DNA from: Bicyclus anynana
Lineage: Eukaryota; Arthropoda; Insecta; Lepidoptera; Nymphalidae
Length of the DNA stretch: 64,000 bases
Direction of reading: 5' to 3'
Assembly (NCBI RefSeq): GCF_947172395.1
Contig: NC_069086.1
Location: 2,822,501-2,886,500, forward strand
Shown one piece after another: positions 21,823 through 32,664 of this stretch. Made by a program: the position numbers and the translations under genes. The notes beneath the pieces were generated by a model. It was not told where the DNA came from. It saw only the letters and a list, made by a program, of their open reading frames with translations, and did not search any database. Position 1 is the first letter of the stretch, and every line of letters starts with the position of its first letter.

Positions 21823-22124
21823 ACGTAATAACCGAGTGGATATGACCTCTGCTTTTTATTCGAAAGGATTGTTCGAATCCGGTCCGGGGCATGCACCTCC
21901 AACTTTTCAGTTATGTGCATTTAAAGAAATTAAATATCTCATATCTCAAACGGTAAAAGAAAAACATCATGAGGAATGCACACCTGAGAATTTTCTTAAT
22001 TCTAATGTGTGTGAAGCCTGCCAATCCGCATTTGGCCAACGTGGTGGGTGGTGGACTACCTTTATTCTGAGAGGAGACTCGTACTGAACAGTGGGCCGAA
22101 TATGGGTTGTTAATGGTGGTGGTT
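21823..22124 (+). repeat. SINE-A copy 7
   Basis: Starts AACCGAGTGGATATGACCTC with a diverged D-loop region. Box B GTTCGAATCCGG is intact. The body runs to GAATATGGGTTGTTAATGG with a GGT-rich tail. Confidence 0.9.
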
Positions 22125-22581
22125 AATACCTATACTAAAGAAAATAGACAACTATAGTAAATTTTTCCTCTAACTAGAGTGTAGTGGGGCTATAATGGAA
22201 TAGGCTATTGTATTTATATTTTCCTCTTCGATCGAAAAGCAATACTTCTAAGTTGTTTACATTCCATTACATTGTTGGTAAATTATACGTAATAGTGCGT
22301 TACGTGCACTAATAGAGGTAACATATTATGGAAATTCATTCATGTCATTACCAAGCCTGTAATATTATGACTAATCATGTCACTATGGCAAGGGTTTCCC
22401 ATGGAATCATTACATATATCTAGGTATACTCATAGTGCGTAAGCAATATAAATAAAAAAAAAATATATTCTTAATTATGTTTGGAAATCCAAATAAGATT
22501 GCTTAATTATTTCACCATAAAAAAAAACTAAACTTATACTTCTACCTATTTAATTTGTTATTTTTCGTATAATTCTATTAA

Positions 22582-22601
22582 CCAAGCCAAGCCAAGCCAA
22601 A
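22582..22601 (+). repeat. (CCAAG)n microsatellite
   Basis: Four CCAAG/GCCAA units. Confidence 0.8.
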
Positions 22602-22701
22602 TATTCTTTTTGGCAACATTTAGGAGACAAAAAAATGTACAAAGATAATTTTTGACAAAGTTTCACTCGCAAGACTAGCAAACTAAAAATATATTAATAA
22701 A

Positions 22702-23028
22702 CTAGCGTACGCCCGCGGCTTCGTCCGCCTCTTCAATCCAGCCCTTACAGTAGTAACTTCTCCCGTTTTCCCAACATTTCCCTTCACTACTCTGCTCCTA
22801 TTGATCATAGCGTGATGAAAAGTATACTATAACCTGCCCAGGAGTATGAAAAATAATTGTACCACGAGTAGTTTTTGTTTCTATAACGAACATACAGACA
22901 GACAAACATTTAACTGATTGCATTTTTTTCGTCAGCGTCGATTACTAATCACCACCTGATAGTTATTATTTTGGAAATACATTTCATGTACAGAATTGAC
23001 CTCTCTACAGATTTATTATAAGCATAGA
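22702..23028 (-). mobile_element. Non-autonomous Helitron, subfamily 2, 327 bp
   Basis: Minus reading from 23028: TCTATGCTTATAATAAATCT ... ACTACTCGTGGTACAATTAT ... TATGATCAATAGGAGCAGAG ... AAGCCGCGGGCGTACGCTAG. The middle matches 41560-41680 but not the other Helitrons here, so the termini are shared by at least two subfamilies. Confidence 0.8.
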
Positions 23029-23224
23029 TAAAGGGGAACGATTAACATGCGAAAATGGCAGGTTTTTAAATTAAAATTAAATGTGATAGTGGTAGTTAAA
23101 GAAATTAAAATTATCATCTACCAGCAACTAGGCGGTAGTGTGGTGGGCCTAAGCTCCATATCCCCTCCTATACGCAAGGTCACTTGACTATGTAGTAGCC
23201 CGTTAAAATAGGCCGATAATGATT

Positions 23225-23540
23225 TTTTTTAAAAAGTTAGCCTTTCCTAGCCAATTTCACCTGATGGTAAGTGTTGATGCAATCTAAAATGTAAACAGGC
23301 TAACTTGTTAGGAGGAGGATGATAATCCACACCCATTTCGGTTTCTACACGACATCGTACCGGAACGCTAAATCGCTTGGAGTTCCGTCTTTATCGGTAG
23401 GGTGGTAACTAGTCACGGCTGAAGCTCCCCACTAGCCAGACCTGGAATTAAGAAAACCTCAATCGGCCCAGCCGGGTATCGAACCGAGAACCTCCGTCTT
23501 GTAAATCCACAGCGCATACAACTACGCCACGGAAGCCGTC
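23225..23540 (-). repeat. SINE-B copy, full length
   Basis: From the T-rich tail side (AAAAAGTTAGCCTTTCC on plus) to ACGCCACGGAAGCCGTCG. Box B reads GGGTATCGAACC on plus and the body is complete. Confidence 0.92.
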
Positions 23541-24095
23541 GAATGATGATCTGTATAAGATGGAAAAACACATTTTCAATCATACTCTGCTACGAGTAGG
23601 AACGATCGTAAAAAACAAGTTATCCAATCATCTGAATCAGCAGTCCGGAATTAAATTTAACACAAACCCGTAACGAGCTCGTCCGGACTCGAAAAACACG
23701 TGGAAAATATACCTTCCAGGGTTTTAAACATTTTAATAACCGGGTGACCAAACTTCGGTTAGCGTTTTATTTTTAATCTCGTTTCTTATTTTTAACCTAC
23801 TGCAAGAAGGGTTATGTTTTTCGCGCGTATCTTGTATGTACTCATGAATGTATTGTAAGTATGTACGTAATATTCTTTAATACCTTATATCTTCCAAGCC
23901 GCTGAAAAGATTTCCTAATTATGTAAATTAGGATATCGTTAGATTTGTCTTAATGACCCAAGTGTTCTTAGATAGGTAAAGTTGAAAACAAAACCAACAC
24001 GACGACTGTGAGTCGCTAATAGACTCTAGCTAAAAAAAATATTTTTTTTTTCGAATATCAAATTCAAGGGCTCATCAAGAGGGTTTCGAATTTTG

Positions 24096-24402
24096 TTTTT
24101 TTTTTATTCTTTACAAGTTAGCATTTGACTACAATTTCACCTGGTGATATGTGATGATGTAATCTAAGATGGTAGCGGGCTAACTTGTTAGGAGTAGGAA
24201 GACAATCCACACCCCTTTCGGTTTCTACACGACATACGCGGTACGTCTTTGCTGGTAGGGTGGTAACTAGCCACGGCCGTAGCCTCCCACCAGCCAGACC
24301 TGGAACAATTAAGAAAACCTCAATCGGCCCAGCCGGGGATCGAACCCAGGACCTCCGTCTTGTAAATATACCGCGCATACCACTGCGCCACGGAGATCGT
24401 CG
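24096..24402 (-). repeat. SINE-B copy, nearly full length
   Basis: TTTTATTCTTTACAAGTTAG to CTGCGCCACGGAGATCGTCG on plus. It lacks about 25 bp after CTACACGACAT (the usual CGTACCGGAACGCTAAATCG). Open frames here on both strands (24118-24378, 24185-24493) are SINE sequence. Confidence 0.92.
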
Positions 24403-25031
24403 AAATGGTATATCATGGCCATATTTAATCGCTATACAAAATATGCGAGGCGGACGACTAGGTCCGAGCAGGTTAAGCAGTCGGGTTTTTTAATTTGCTT
24501 AATTATTGTTTAAGATCTTGTTAGGCTTTACTATAGTTACGAAACAAACTAACTCGACGTTTATAAGTGGTTATAAACTAAGCCAACTTGAAATACGAGT
24601 AAATGACCTTAAATTGATTTTCGCCGGTGACGAAAGACTAAGATTTTCTATTTAAACACGTATTGTAGAAAATCACACCTGTTGATTACTTTCTCTAAGA
24701 CTAGTATGTAATAGAAGCCGTTCTAATAGTCCAAGGCGAGGCTAAATCATTTGGCGGTATATAAGGCTTCAGTAATTAAAATATCAATTACAACTTAAAA
24801 TTATCTATTAATTGTCATGACTAGCAAATGAGTGCCAACTAAGGCGAGAAAATAGGCCTAAAATCATTCATCTGTATTTCTACACTAATATTATAAGAGG
24901 ATTTATTTTCGTCCTTTCTGTTTTTAGTGTCGTTTGTTACTCTAATTTGACGATGTTCATCTGGTTACTAACTCTAGCACAATAAGTATTTACTGATACG
25001 AAGTAAATCAAGTATGCAAATTCGTTCGTAA

Positions 25032-25160
25032 TACAACTCCCTATGGTCTGCGCGGGTCGTGAGGGGTAGTAGCGATGCCCCGCGCGCACGACTTCATACC
25101 CGCGCAGTTCTTCCCTCTGTCCCGCACGCACCACCTCACACCCGCGCAGTCCTTTCCCCC
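25032..25160. mobile_element. GC-rich MITE family W, copy 2 (right end lost)
   Basis: AACTCCCTATGGTCTGCGCG, GCCCCGCGCGCACGACTTC and CACCTCACACCCGCGCAGTC align to copies at 7377 and 44421. The GGGAGTGT right end is not present. Confidence 0.55.
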
Positions 25161-25238
25161 GAGGTTAGTTAGCAGTTAGGTTAGTTGGCGATCGAGGCTG
25201 TGTAACCAACAAATTTTTTTTCCAATGAATATAATTAA

Positions 25239-25513
25239 AGCCGTGATAGCTCCGTGTATATGACCTTTGACTCTGGGGGCGTAGGTTCGAATCCGGTCCG
25301 GGACATGCACCTCCAACTTTTTAGTTGAGTGCATTTTAAGAAATTGAATATCAAGAAAAACATCGTAAAGACACCTACATACCTGCACTTTCTTAATTCT
25401 CTGCTTAAGTGAAGTCTGCTAATTCGCATTGGGCCAGCGTGATGGATTATTAGCCTAACACCTCTTCATCCTCAGAGGACACTTGTGCTTAACAGTGATC
25501 CATATATGGGTAA
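25239..25513 (+). repeat. SINE-A copy 8, diverged
   Basis: AGCCGTGATAGCTCCGTG, shortened anticodon arm (GACTCTGGGGGCG), box B GGTTCGAATCCGG, and a body with several deletions (GAATATCAAGAAAAACATCG). The end is CATATATGGGTAATATTT. Confidence 0.88.
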
Positions 25514-25875
25514 TATTTATATAATATCACCAACTCTTTGCTACAAGGTTCATTGAGATTTAAATATTTCCTGTAATGTACATACATCGTTGACCGGTAA
25601 AGGTAGCGGACGTTGGGTAGTTCCCTCAAGGATGAACGTTAACTATATGGTTGTTTAACATGGCAACTTTGTTTCCCAACTAGTTACTTACGTACAGACA
25701 TTCAGTTTTACGACCCCTCTTAGTGGAGTTTTACTAATATTGAACTGTAGCTGCCGAATAAAATCTTGTTCTAAGTAAAAGTTACAACTTATTTACTTAA
25801 TTGCTTAGCCAAATGAACGCTTTCCATTTCTTTAATTGACTCATTGATGTTTAATTTTTTGAGATTATAAAATGA

Positions 25876-26230
25876 CTAGCGGACGCCCGCGACTTCGTCC
25901 GCGTGGAAATCAATGTTAACTTTTAACTCATATTTCACCACTTCAGGGGATGAATTTTAAAAATTCTTGAATCACTTTACATTTCGTATTTTTTTATGAT
26001 TTTCAAACAAATTTTTAAAACTGTAGTATTAAAATGAAGGACTTTCCTTACAAACTTTCAACCCCTATTTCCCTCCTTCTATATTTTTTTAGGGTCCAAA
26101 GTACCCTACGTTTTGCTCCAAGGTCCCATTTACTATTATACAAAAATTCATCTTGATCGGTTCAGCCGTTTAGCTGCGAAAAGGTAACAAACAGACAGAA
26201 TTACTTTCGCATTTAAAATATTAGTATAGA
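25876..26230 (-). mobile_element. Non-autonomous Helitron, 355 bp
   Basis: Minus reading: TCTATACTAATATTTTAAAT, GCGAAAGTAATTCTGTCTG, GAACCGATCAAGATGAATTT, and the end GACGAAGTCGCGGGCGTCCG followed by CTAG. It is the same subfamily as 49190-49543. Confidence 0.87.
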
Positions 26231-26678
26231 TAGGTAAGTTTTCGGTTATTATTAGATCCAAAGCTTTCCCCATTGTTTATTGTAGATAATTTTATATATA
26301 GCTTGCGATTGAACCTTGAACTTTTAATACCTTTCACTTGTAGGACAGCCATGCCCGTGATTTAAACTGGTAGTTTGTTTTAAAAACAGATGCTCTTACC
26401 TTTAGAAGGATTAATCTCAAAACTATATGCGTATTTTATTCACTTCTAATATTCATCATCTCTACCTTAACCCACGTAAAGGGTCAGCAAAATATGTCAT
26501 TCACTTCCATTCGCCTCTATTAACTCGTTATCTCATCATCCATTTCCTTTACATACATATCATTTTTCACGCACCGCACTATAACCATCTCTTTGTTGGC
26601 CTTCCTCTCCTCTTGTGTCTTTCCACTTGAAATTTCAACATTTCTGGTAATGTGACTTTCATCCCTCCGCATTACTTA

Positions 26679-26698
26679 TCTCTCTCTCTCTCTCTCTC
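26679..26698 (+). repeat. (TC)n microsatellite
   Basis: About ten TC dinucleotides. The 26427-26630 open frame next to it has no domain and is not supported as a gene. Confidence 0.9.
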
Positions 26699-27029
26699 GA
26701 GTAAATTATCTGTATATGTGTACAAAAGGAATTACACAAATGCTGTACAGTAAATGACCCATTGCTTCTGCAATTGTCGACGAATTAAAAATTTGTACTG
26801 ACTTCCGACACCACCACTTTAGTACGGCACTAGGTTTTTCGACGTTTATTTTTAATCATCTTTTACACTATAAAAAAGCCGTATATTATAAATAATTAGT
26901 CGTAATTCATCACTTGTACCTGAGAAATTCTTTTCACTCGCGAACTCACCTGTACTGCTCAGAAATCACAACATAGTGCTGTTATTTTCTGATATAGTAA
27001 CCTTCCTTCTAAGCGATAATCACGTTGGT

Positions 27030-27091
27030 ACAAGCCCTTGAAAAAAATTTACCTGTGAAATGACACAGGTAAAATTTTTTCAAGGGCTTGT
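27030..27091. repeat. Near-perfect 28-bp hairpin, 6-nt loop
   Basis: ACAAGCCCTTGAAAAAAATT...(27030-27057) pairs with 27064-27091 with one mismatch around the loop AAATGA. No longer element was seen around it. Confidence 0.8.
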
Positions 27092-27616
27092 CTAACTTTC
27101 ATCTCAACATAGGCAGTTCGTTCGCATGCATTTTCGTTTACCTACTATTCACCCCCTTTGCCGCTCAAAATTTTGATCCATACAGCAAGACAGGTGTACA
27201 ATATTCACTTCATAAGTTACCATCGTAGATTAGACAATTGAAATTGTCTTGCAAGGCTTTGCAGTCGCTAAAAACTTTATTCATCTCCAAGTATAATTAT
27301 ATTTCATTAGCTTAAACAAATACAATTTTATCTGCTCTGTGAAAATAATAACATCTGAGACATAATGGAAATAGTTTTATCTCTCTGTAAAAGTTAATTA
27401 CCCAGTATCCTGCAGCGACAACGGACGGGAAACTAATTGTCTTCTTCTGACTACTCTATAGAACTGTTCAAAGTTGGAACTGTCTAGATTGCATTACTTG
27501 ATGACTTTTAATGTAAGTACTTAAAGTTTTATAACTCCATTCGATTTGAATTGTTTAATGGAAGGCTGGACTTTATGCAGTGTTTTTTGCTATCGGATAA
27601 GCTTGGATACGATCTT

Positions 27617-27918
27617 CGTTATCAACCCATATTCGGTTCACTGCTGAGCTCGAGTCTCCTCTCAGAATGAGAGGGGTTAGGCCAATAGTCCATCACGCTG
27701 GTCCAATGCGGATTGGCAGACTTCATACATGCAGAGAATTAAGAGAATTCTCTGGTATGCAGGTTTCCTCGTGAAGTTTTCCTTCATCGTTTTAGACACG
27801 TGGTATTTAATTTCCTAAAATGCACACGACTGAAAAGTTAGAGGTGCGCCCGGGCCGGATCCGAACCCACACCCTCCGGAATCGGAGGCAAAGGTCATAT
27901 CCACTGGGCTATCACGGC
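27617..27918 (-). repeat. SINE-A copy 9
   Basis: CGTTATCAACCCATATTCGG to CTGGGCTATCACGGCACGG on plus, full length, with box B changed (GATCCGAACCC). The 100 bp on its 5' (right) side recurs beside copy 10. Confidence 0.93.
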
Positions 27919-28010
27919 ACGGCCATCGATATAAATCGTTAGATGGGCCCCTACATACTAAAGAACGCACAACTTTATGTCATTACCCAAAGACGTGCAC
28001 GCACATCTTA
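27917..28010 (+). repeat. Duplicated flank module, copy 1
   Basis: GGCACGGCCATCGATATAAA to ACGCACATCTTA matches 28952-29049 with about two differences. In both places it abuts the 5' end of a minus-strand SINE-A. Confidence 0.85.
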
Positions 28011-28159
28011 GTATTTAGTTTTTCGTGTATTATTTATATTTAACAGAAACAACAAAACGAATCTAAATGTAATTTACCAAAAAAAAAGCACATAAACAAC
28101 TTTTTATTCCGATATGACCTTGGTGAACAGAGTACAACTGTTGAAAACAATTAGTATCA

Positions 28160-28395
28160 AATAAATTGCAGCAGTAAGTAAAACTAAAAGAAATTTTGAT
28201 GATGTTAAAATTAAAATTATTCAAATACTGTATGATTTCTGTTTCAAAAGAGCAACTTGAGTTTCTTGCCGGATCTACTCAGCAGAACCTGCCTTCCAAA
28301 CCGGTGGTAGAGTCGTTACAAACACTCAACTGACGTTTCAAAAGTACTTGTAAACTAAGCCTACTTGAAATAAATAAATTTTGAATTTTGAATAA
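28160..28395 (+). repeat. Repeat family X, copy 2 (internally deleted)
   Basis: AGTAAAACTAAAAGAAATTTT starts like 47258. It then jumps to GTATGATTTCTGTTTCAAAA, GAGTTTCTTGCCGGATCTAC and the end ACTTGAAATAAATAAATTTTG. The middle kilobase present at 47-48.6 kb is absent. The tail type suggests a LINE 3' end. Confidence 0.65.
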
Positions 28396-28661
28396 ATTTC
28401 AAAATAATCACCCAACTGGATTAACTCGCCTTTGATGTTACCTTATAATATTTTCGTGAACGAAGGACAGTTAATCCGCTAAGGGCTAACTGGAAAACTT
28501 TTTACTAAAGTAAACTGGGAGCTGTCAGTGAGGATTACAATCCGTTACAGAGCGGGTGCCTGCGATAGCCACATATACCCAGTGGTGTTGCTAGGTAACT
28601 AAGAGCCCTGGTCCAAATAAAAATATGTGCCCCACAACCTTCTAAACTTGTTAGGTTTTCA

Positions 28662-28957
28662 TCATTGTCAACCCACGGCTCACTGCTGAGCACGAGTCTC
28701 CTCTCACAATGAGAGGGGCTAGGCCAATAGTCCACCACGCTGGTTCAATGCGGATTGGCGGACTTCACACACGCAGGGAATAAAGAAAATTCTCTGGTAT
28801 TCCTCACTATGTTTTTCCTTCATCGTTTGAGACCCGTGATATTTAATTTCTTAAAATGCACACAACTGAAAAGTTGGAGGTGCATGCCCCGGACCGGATT
28901 CAAACCCACACCCTTCGGAATTGTAGGCAGAGGTCATATCCACTGGGCTATCACGGC
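28662..28957 (-). repeat. SINE-A copy 10
   Basis: ATTGTCAACCCACGGCTCAC to CTGGGCTATCACGGCACGG on plus. It is diverged from copy 9 in the body, and its anticodon arm and box B are altered (GGATTCAAACCC). Confidence 0.92.
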
Positions 28958-29049
28958 ACGGCCATCGATATAAATCGTTAAATGGGCCCCTACATACTAA
29001 AGAACGCACAATTTTATGTCATTACCCAAAGACGTGCACGCACATCTTA
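28952..29049 (+). repeat. Duplicated flank module, copy 2
   Basis: This is the second copy of the 100-bp segment seen at 27917. The copies differ at AGATGGGC/AAATGGGC and CAACTTTA/CAATTTTA only, as far as I can see. Confidence 0.85.
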
Positions 29050-29131
29050 TCTTGGTACGTAACAAGCGCATGCTGTGAGTGGACGTGGACTTAAAAAAAT
29101 ATTTACTGTTTTTTTTATTTTAATCCCTTAG

Positions 29132-29525
29132 TTATGCCTTGGTGTTCATTTTGGAAGTGTAAAAACACAAGCCACAACATGAATCTATACTAATATTATA
29201 AAGCTAAAGAGTTTGTTTGTCTGTTTGTTTGATTGAACGCGCTAATCTCAGGAATTACTGGTCCGATTTGAAAAATTCTGTGTTAGATAGCCCATTTATC
29301 GAGGAAGGCTATATGCTATATATTATCCCTGTATTCCTACGGGAACGGGAACCACGCGGGTAAAACCGCGCGGCGTCAGCTAGTAATGAATAAAGAGAAA
29401 TCTGTTACGAGTGATGACGTACTCAATGTGTGAAACCAATGACAATTCGGCGATGCTTTGAAGCCCATCTAACGATCTACGATCGATGGGCACGGCATGA
29501 TAAAATTTCAGTGTTCATAAATGAG
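29132..29525 (+). pseudogene. Candidate exon interrupted by a Helitron (possible THAP-like start)
   Basis: A polypyrimidine tract and CCCTTAG (ending 29131) precede an ATG at 29134 that encodes MPWCSFWKCKNTSHNM. A Met-Pro followed by Cys-x4-Cys is reminiscent of the N-terminus of THAP zinc fingers. A 200-bp Helitron (29184-29383) interrupts the frame. Past it, TAATGAATAAAGAG brings stops, though AATGAG followed by GTAAGT at 29526 is a consensus donor. If real, this is a broken exon of a host or P-element-like THAP gene. The Cys and His ligands downstream are not visible in one frame. Confidence 0.22.
29184..29383 (+). mobile_element. Non-autonomous Helitron, 200 bp
   Basis: TCTATACTAATATTATAAAG to ACCGCGCGGCGTCAGCTAG, flanked by A on the left and T on the right (CATGAA before, TAATGAA after). 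It is a minimal, well-preserved copy. Confidence 0.9.
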
Positions 29526-29959
29526 GTAAGTCTGACTATTGCAGCTCTTAGTCCAAACGAAAGGTGATTCCACAAGTGGAGCGCGTCTAAATACAGAATT
29601 GAGACTTCCATTTGTAATTATAAGAGGAAGTACTTGACCCAATTGTTTAGTAATTGAGCGGTATTAAATGTTACCCTCATTTGGATTTTATGTATTCGTC
29701 AACATTTTAACGTGCTTGGAGACGCGCGGCGTTTTATAAACAACTGAAAAGAGGTTTTGCACACAATTTATAAAAATGTCTTCTTTTTTTTTATTATTAT
29801 AAAACGGAGAAAGTTCTCAATTGCACACGTTTTTTTTAAATACACACATATACAAATACACAATACTATGACACACTAAAAACAGAATAATAAAATATTT
29901 TTAATGAAAAAAATTAAACCGACTATGATGCAAGCTCATTCGTTTGTCACGGCTTCTGC

Positions 29960-30400
29960 TGCTTCATCATGCTTCATCATTCGTCATTAATCATTCATCA
30001 TTAAAAGCTGATGGACGTCCACTGCTGGATATTTTGGCTGGTGGGCGACTTTGGCCGTGGCTAGTTACCAACCTACCGACAAAGACGTACCGCCAAGCGA
30101 TTTAGCGTTCCGGTATGATGTCGTGTAGGAACCGAAAAGGGGTGAGGATTTTCGTCCTCCTCCTAACAAGTTAGCCCGAATTCATCTTAGACTGCATCAT
30201 CACTTACCATCAGGTGAGATTGTAGTCAAGGGCTAACTTAAAGAATTAAAAAAAAAACATAGGTCTCTTGCATTGACTTCCAAACAGAATGGTCTCGAGC
30301 CGTCAGCAACCCGCCGGCTCCCTGCAACCCGCTTGATGTTCTCGGTCCACCTAGTGAGGGGTCGACCAATTCTGCAGTTTCCGTGTACCCTACTGCTTCA
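29960..30400 (-). pseudogene. RTE-like LINE ORF2 C-terminus, frameshifted and split by SINE-B
   Basis: On minus, TGCAGAATTGGTCGACCCCT reads CRIGRPLTRWTENIKRVAGS, a C-terminal region also found at 46.4 kb (GRPPTRWTDDIKRVAG). A frameshift then gives ARDHSVWKSMQETYV. SINE-B (30040-30255) interrupts it. The 3' end CCAGCAGTGGACGTCCATC with a CATCATTAATCATTC tail (plus) follows at 29960-30040. This is a dead retrotransposon remnant. Confidence 0.7.
30040..30255 (+). repeat. SINE-B copy, 5'-truncated, inside RTE remnant
   Basis: GGCTGGTGGGCGACTTTGGC to AAGGGCTAACTTAAAGAATT plus A-tail. The truncated start and A-tail sit inside LINE sequence, showing insertion after the LINE. Confidence 0.9.
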
Positions 30401-30626
30401 TCATTAACAGCCCATATTCGGCTCACCATTGAGCACGAGTCTTCTCTCAGAATGAAAGACTTAGTCCACTAAGCTGACCCAATGCGGATTGGCGGACTTC
30501 ACACATGTAGAGAATTAGGAAAATTTTCAGGTATGCACCGTTTGAGATGAGTATGTCCCGGACCGGATTCGAACCTACGTCCTCTAAATTGAAGGCAGAG
30601 GTCATACCCACTGAGCTATCACGTCT
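30401..30626 (-). repeat. SINE-A copy 11, internally deleted
   Basis: TCATTAACAGCCCATATTCG to CCACTGAGCTATCACGTC on plus. About 60 bp between the GTATGCACCG and GATGAGTATGTCCCGG motifs are lost. Confidence 0.88.
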
Positions 30627-30971
30627 TACTACTGCTTGTACGCCAGAAACAACCCAATAAAGTAATTTAGTCCTTTGAGAAATCTTTGTGATTACGTGAA
30701 TCATTAAACAATTTATGAACTCATCAAAAACGCCCGCTGTTGGCCAATTTTCAGTTTTCCTTTTCTACGTATTTTGGTACGGAAAAATTAGACAATGTGA
30801 TGGTAAAAAATTGCAACACCTAATTTATTTTAATAAAACATGGCTCCAATTACTTTCCGTGGCAGCTGAAAACGGGCGGGTCGTAATGTTGATCGTTCAC
30901 GTGGTCGATGAGAGGAATGTTTGCGTCTGACACACAGCTATATACGAGTCGGTGTCGCTACTTATAAATTA

Positions 30972-31136
30972 CTAGCAGACGCCTACCGTTTCCGTATGAA
31001 TACAAGGATAAAATATAGCCTATAGCACCCTGGGATAGTGTAGCTTCCGAACAGTGAAATCGGTGCAGTGGATTCAGAGCCCATTCAGTGCAAACGAAAA
31101 ACAATCAAATCTTTACTATTTATATCATTAGTATAG
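30972..31136 (-). mobile_element. Helitron, diverged, about 165 bp
   Basis: Minus reading: TCTATACTAATGATATAAAT, then CCGATTTCACTGTTCGGAAG and the end CGTCTGCTAG. The 3' hairpin is damaged (TAGGCGTCTGCTAG). Confidence 0.7.
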
Positions 31137-31231
31137 ATTCTTATAGTTAGATCCCCAAAATAGAAACACCAAAAATCATGGGTATAGAAATCAAAAGCCT
31201 AGATCTTTGCTATTTTATAAAAGATTGTCGA

Positions 31232-31535
31232 CGTTATCAACCCATATTCGGCCTACTGCTGAGCTCGAGTTTCCTCTCAGAATGAGAGGGGTTAGGCCAA
31301 TAGTCCATCACACTGGCCCAATGCGGATTGGCAGACTTCACACACGCAGAGAATTAAGAAAATTCTCTGGTATGCAGGTTTCCTCACAATGTTTTCCTTC
31401 ACCGTTTGGTACACGTGATATATAATTTCTTGAAATGCACACAACTGAAAAGAGGTGCATGCCCCGGACCGGATTCGAACCCACACCCCCAGAATCGGAT
31501 GCAGAGGTCATGTCCTCTGGGTTATCACGGCTATG
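31232..31535 (-). repeat. SINE-A copy 12
   Basis: ACGTTATCAACCCATATTCG to CTGGGTTATCACGGCTATG on plus, full length. The open frames 31207-31425 and 31292-31556 are SINE sequence. Confidence 0.93.
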
Positions 31536-31560
31536 AAAAATAGTGGACGCCCACAATAAA

Positions 31561-31900
31561 ATTTTTCACAAATCCTCCACGAAATAAACGAATATATTTT
31601 ATCGGTTATTCAGCAACATATAGCCTATATGTTGCTGAATAACCTCCTCTATATTCCAGTGCATGTACCATTTAAATCGGTCCAGCCAGACGTCTGTCTC
31701 AAAAAAAAAATGCTGTCTATGAATTTTTCACAATTTTTCACAAATCCTCCACGAAATAAACGAATATATTTTATCGGTTATTCAGCAATATATAGCCTAT
31801 ATGTTGCTGAATAACCTCCTCTATATTCCAGTGCAAGTACCATTTAAATCGGTCCAGCCAGACGTCTGTCTCAAAAAAAAAATGTTGTCCATGAATTTTA
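31561..31900 (+). repeat. 172-bp tandem duplication with internal palindrome
   Basis: The unit beginning ATTTTTCACAAATCCTCCAC at 31561 recurs at 31733 with only a few changes (AACATATAG to AATATATAG, GCATGTACC to GCAAGTACC). Each unit holds a 41-bp palindrome (31604-31644 and 31776-31816) around GGTTATTCAGCAACATATAG. The unit resembles the interior of the 32261-32664 Helitron (CAAATCCC, ATTTAAATCGGTCCAGCC). Confidence 0.85.
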
Positions 31901-32130
31901 ATGCATGCCATAAAAATACTTCCTATCGCTATTACAAATACATTAAGAACAGAATTTTTTAAACGCGTCCAAATAAGCATTTCTAAAAGCCAAACATATT
32001 CGGTTCCAAAAGGGAAAGATTGAAAGCGAATGGATAATATTTTTTTATGGAATGTATATTTTGTGCGTTTGTTTATGTTAGCTTCCAACGGAAAACATCG
32101 TTGAAGCAAATTGTCTCGAGATAATACTCG

Positions 32131-32249
32131 ACGTACGTAACCTCTGTCTTCGATTTGGAGGGCGTAGGTTTGAATCCGGTCCGGGACATGCACCTCCAAC
32201 TTTACAGTTATGTGCAGTTTAAGAAAAAGTGTCTCAAACGGTGAAGGAT
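32131..32249 (+). repeat. SINE-A copy 13, 3'-truncated
   Basis: CGTAACCTCTGTCTTCGATT, box B-like GTTTGAATCCGG, GGGACATGCACCTCC, ending at CTCAAACGGTGAAGG where a Helitron begins 12 bp later. Confidence 0.85.
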
Positions 32250-32260
32250 TATTATATTAA

Positions 32261-32664
32261 CTAGCGGACGCCCGCGACTTCATCCGCGTGGAATTTAGTT
32301 TTTCACAAATCCCTCGGGAACCATGGATTTTTCCGGGATAAAAAGTAGTCTATGTGTTAATACAGGCTATAATATATCTGTATACCAAATTTCAGCTAAT
32401 TCGGCGTTCAGTAGTTGAGGCGTGAAAGAGTAACAAACATTCATATCATTAAAGACATCAGTTTTCGCAAATCTCGGGAGACCATGGATTTTTTCGGGAT
32501 AAAAAGTAGCCTATGTATTAATCCAGAGTAAAATCTATTCCCATTCCAAACTTCAGCTAAATCGCTTCAGTAGTAGCGTTATAGAGTAACAAACATCCAA
32601 ACATCCAAACATACATCCAAACATTCATACAAAATTTCGCGTTTATAACATTAGTAGTATAGGA
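32261..32664 (-). mobile_element. Non-autonomous Helitron with internal duplication, 404 bp
   Basis: Minus reading: TCCTATACTACTAATGTTAT at the start and GACGAAG-like ATGAAGTCGCGGGCGTCCG then CTAG at the end. Two related units (ACCATGGATTTTTCCGGGAT near 32322 and ACCATGGATTTTTTCGGGAT near 32481) are tandem inside. Three CATCCAAA repeats lie at 32596-32625. Confidence 0.82.

Noticed and set aside
24118..24493. Opposed 86- and 102-codon frames
   Set aside because: Both are SINE-B sequence, including a tRNA-like head. The same peptides appear at other SINE-B copies.
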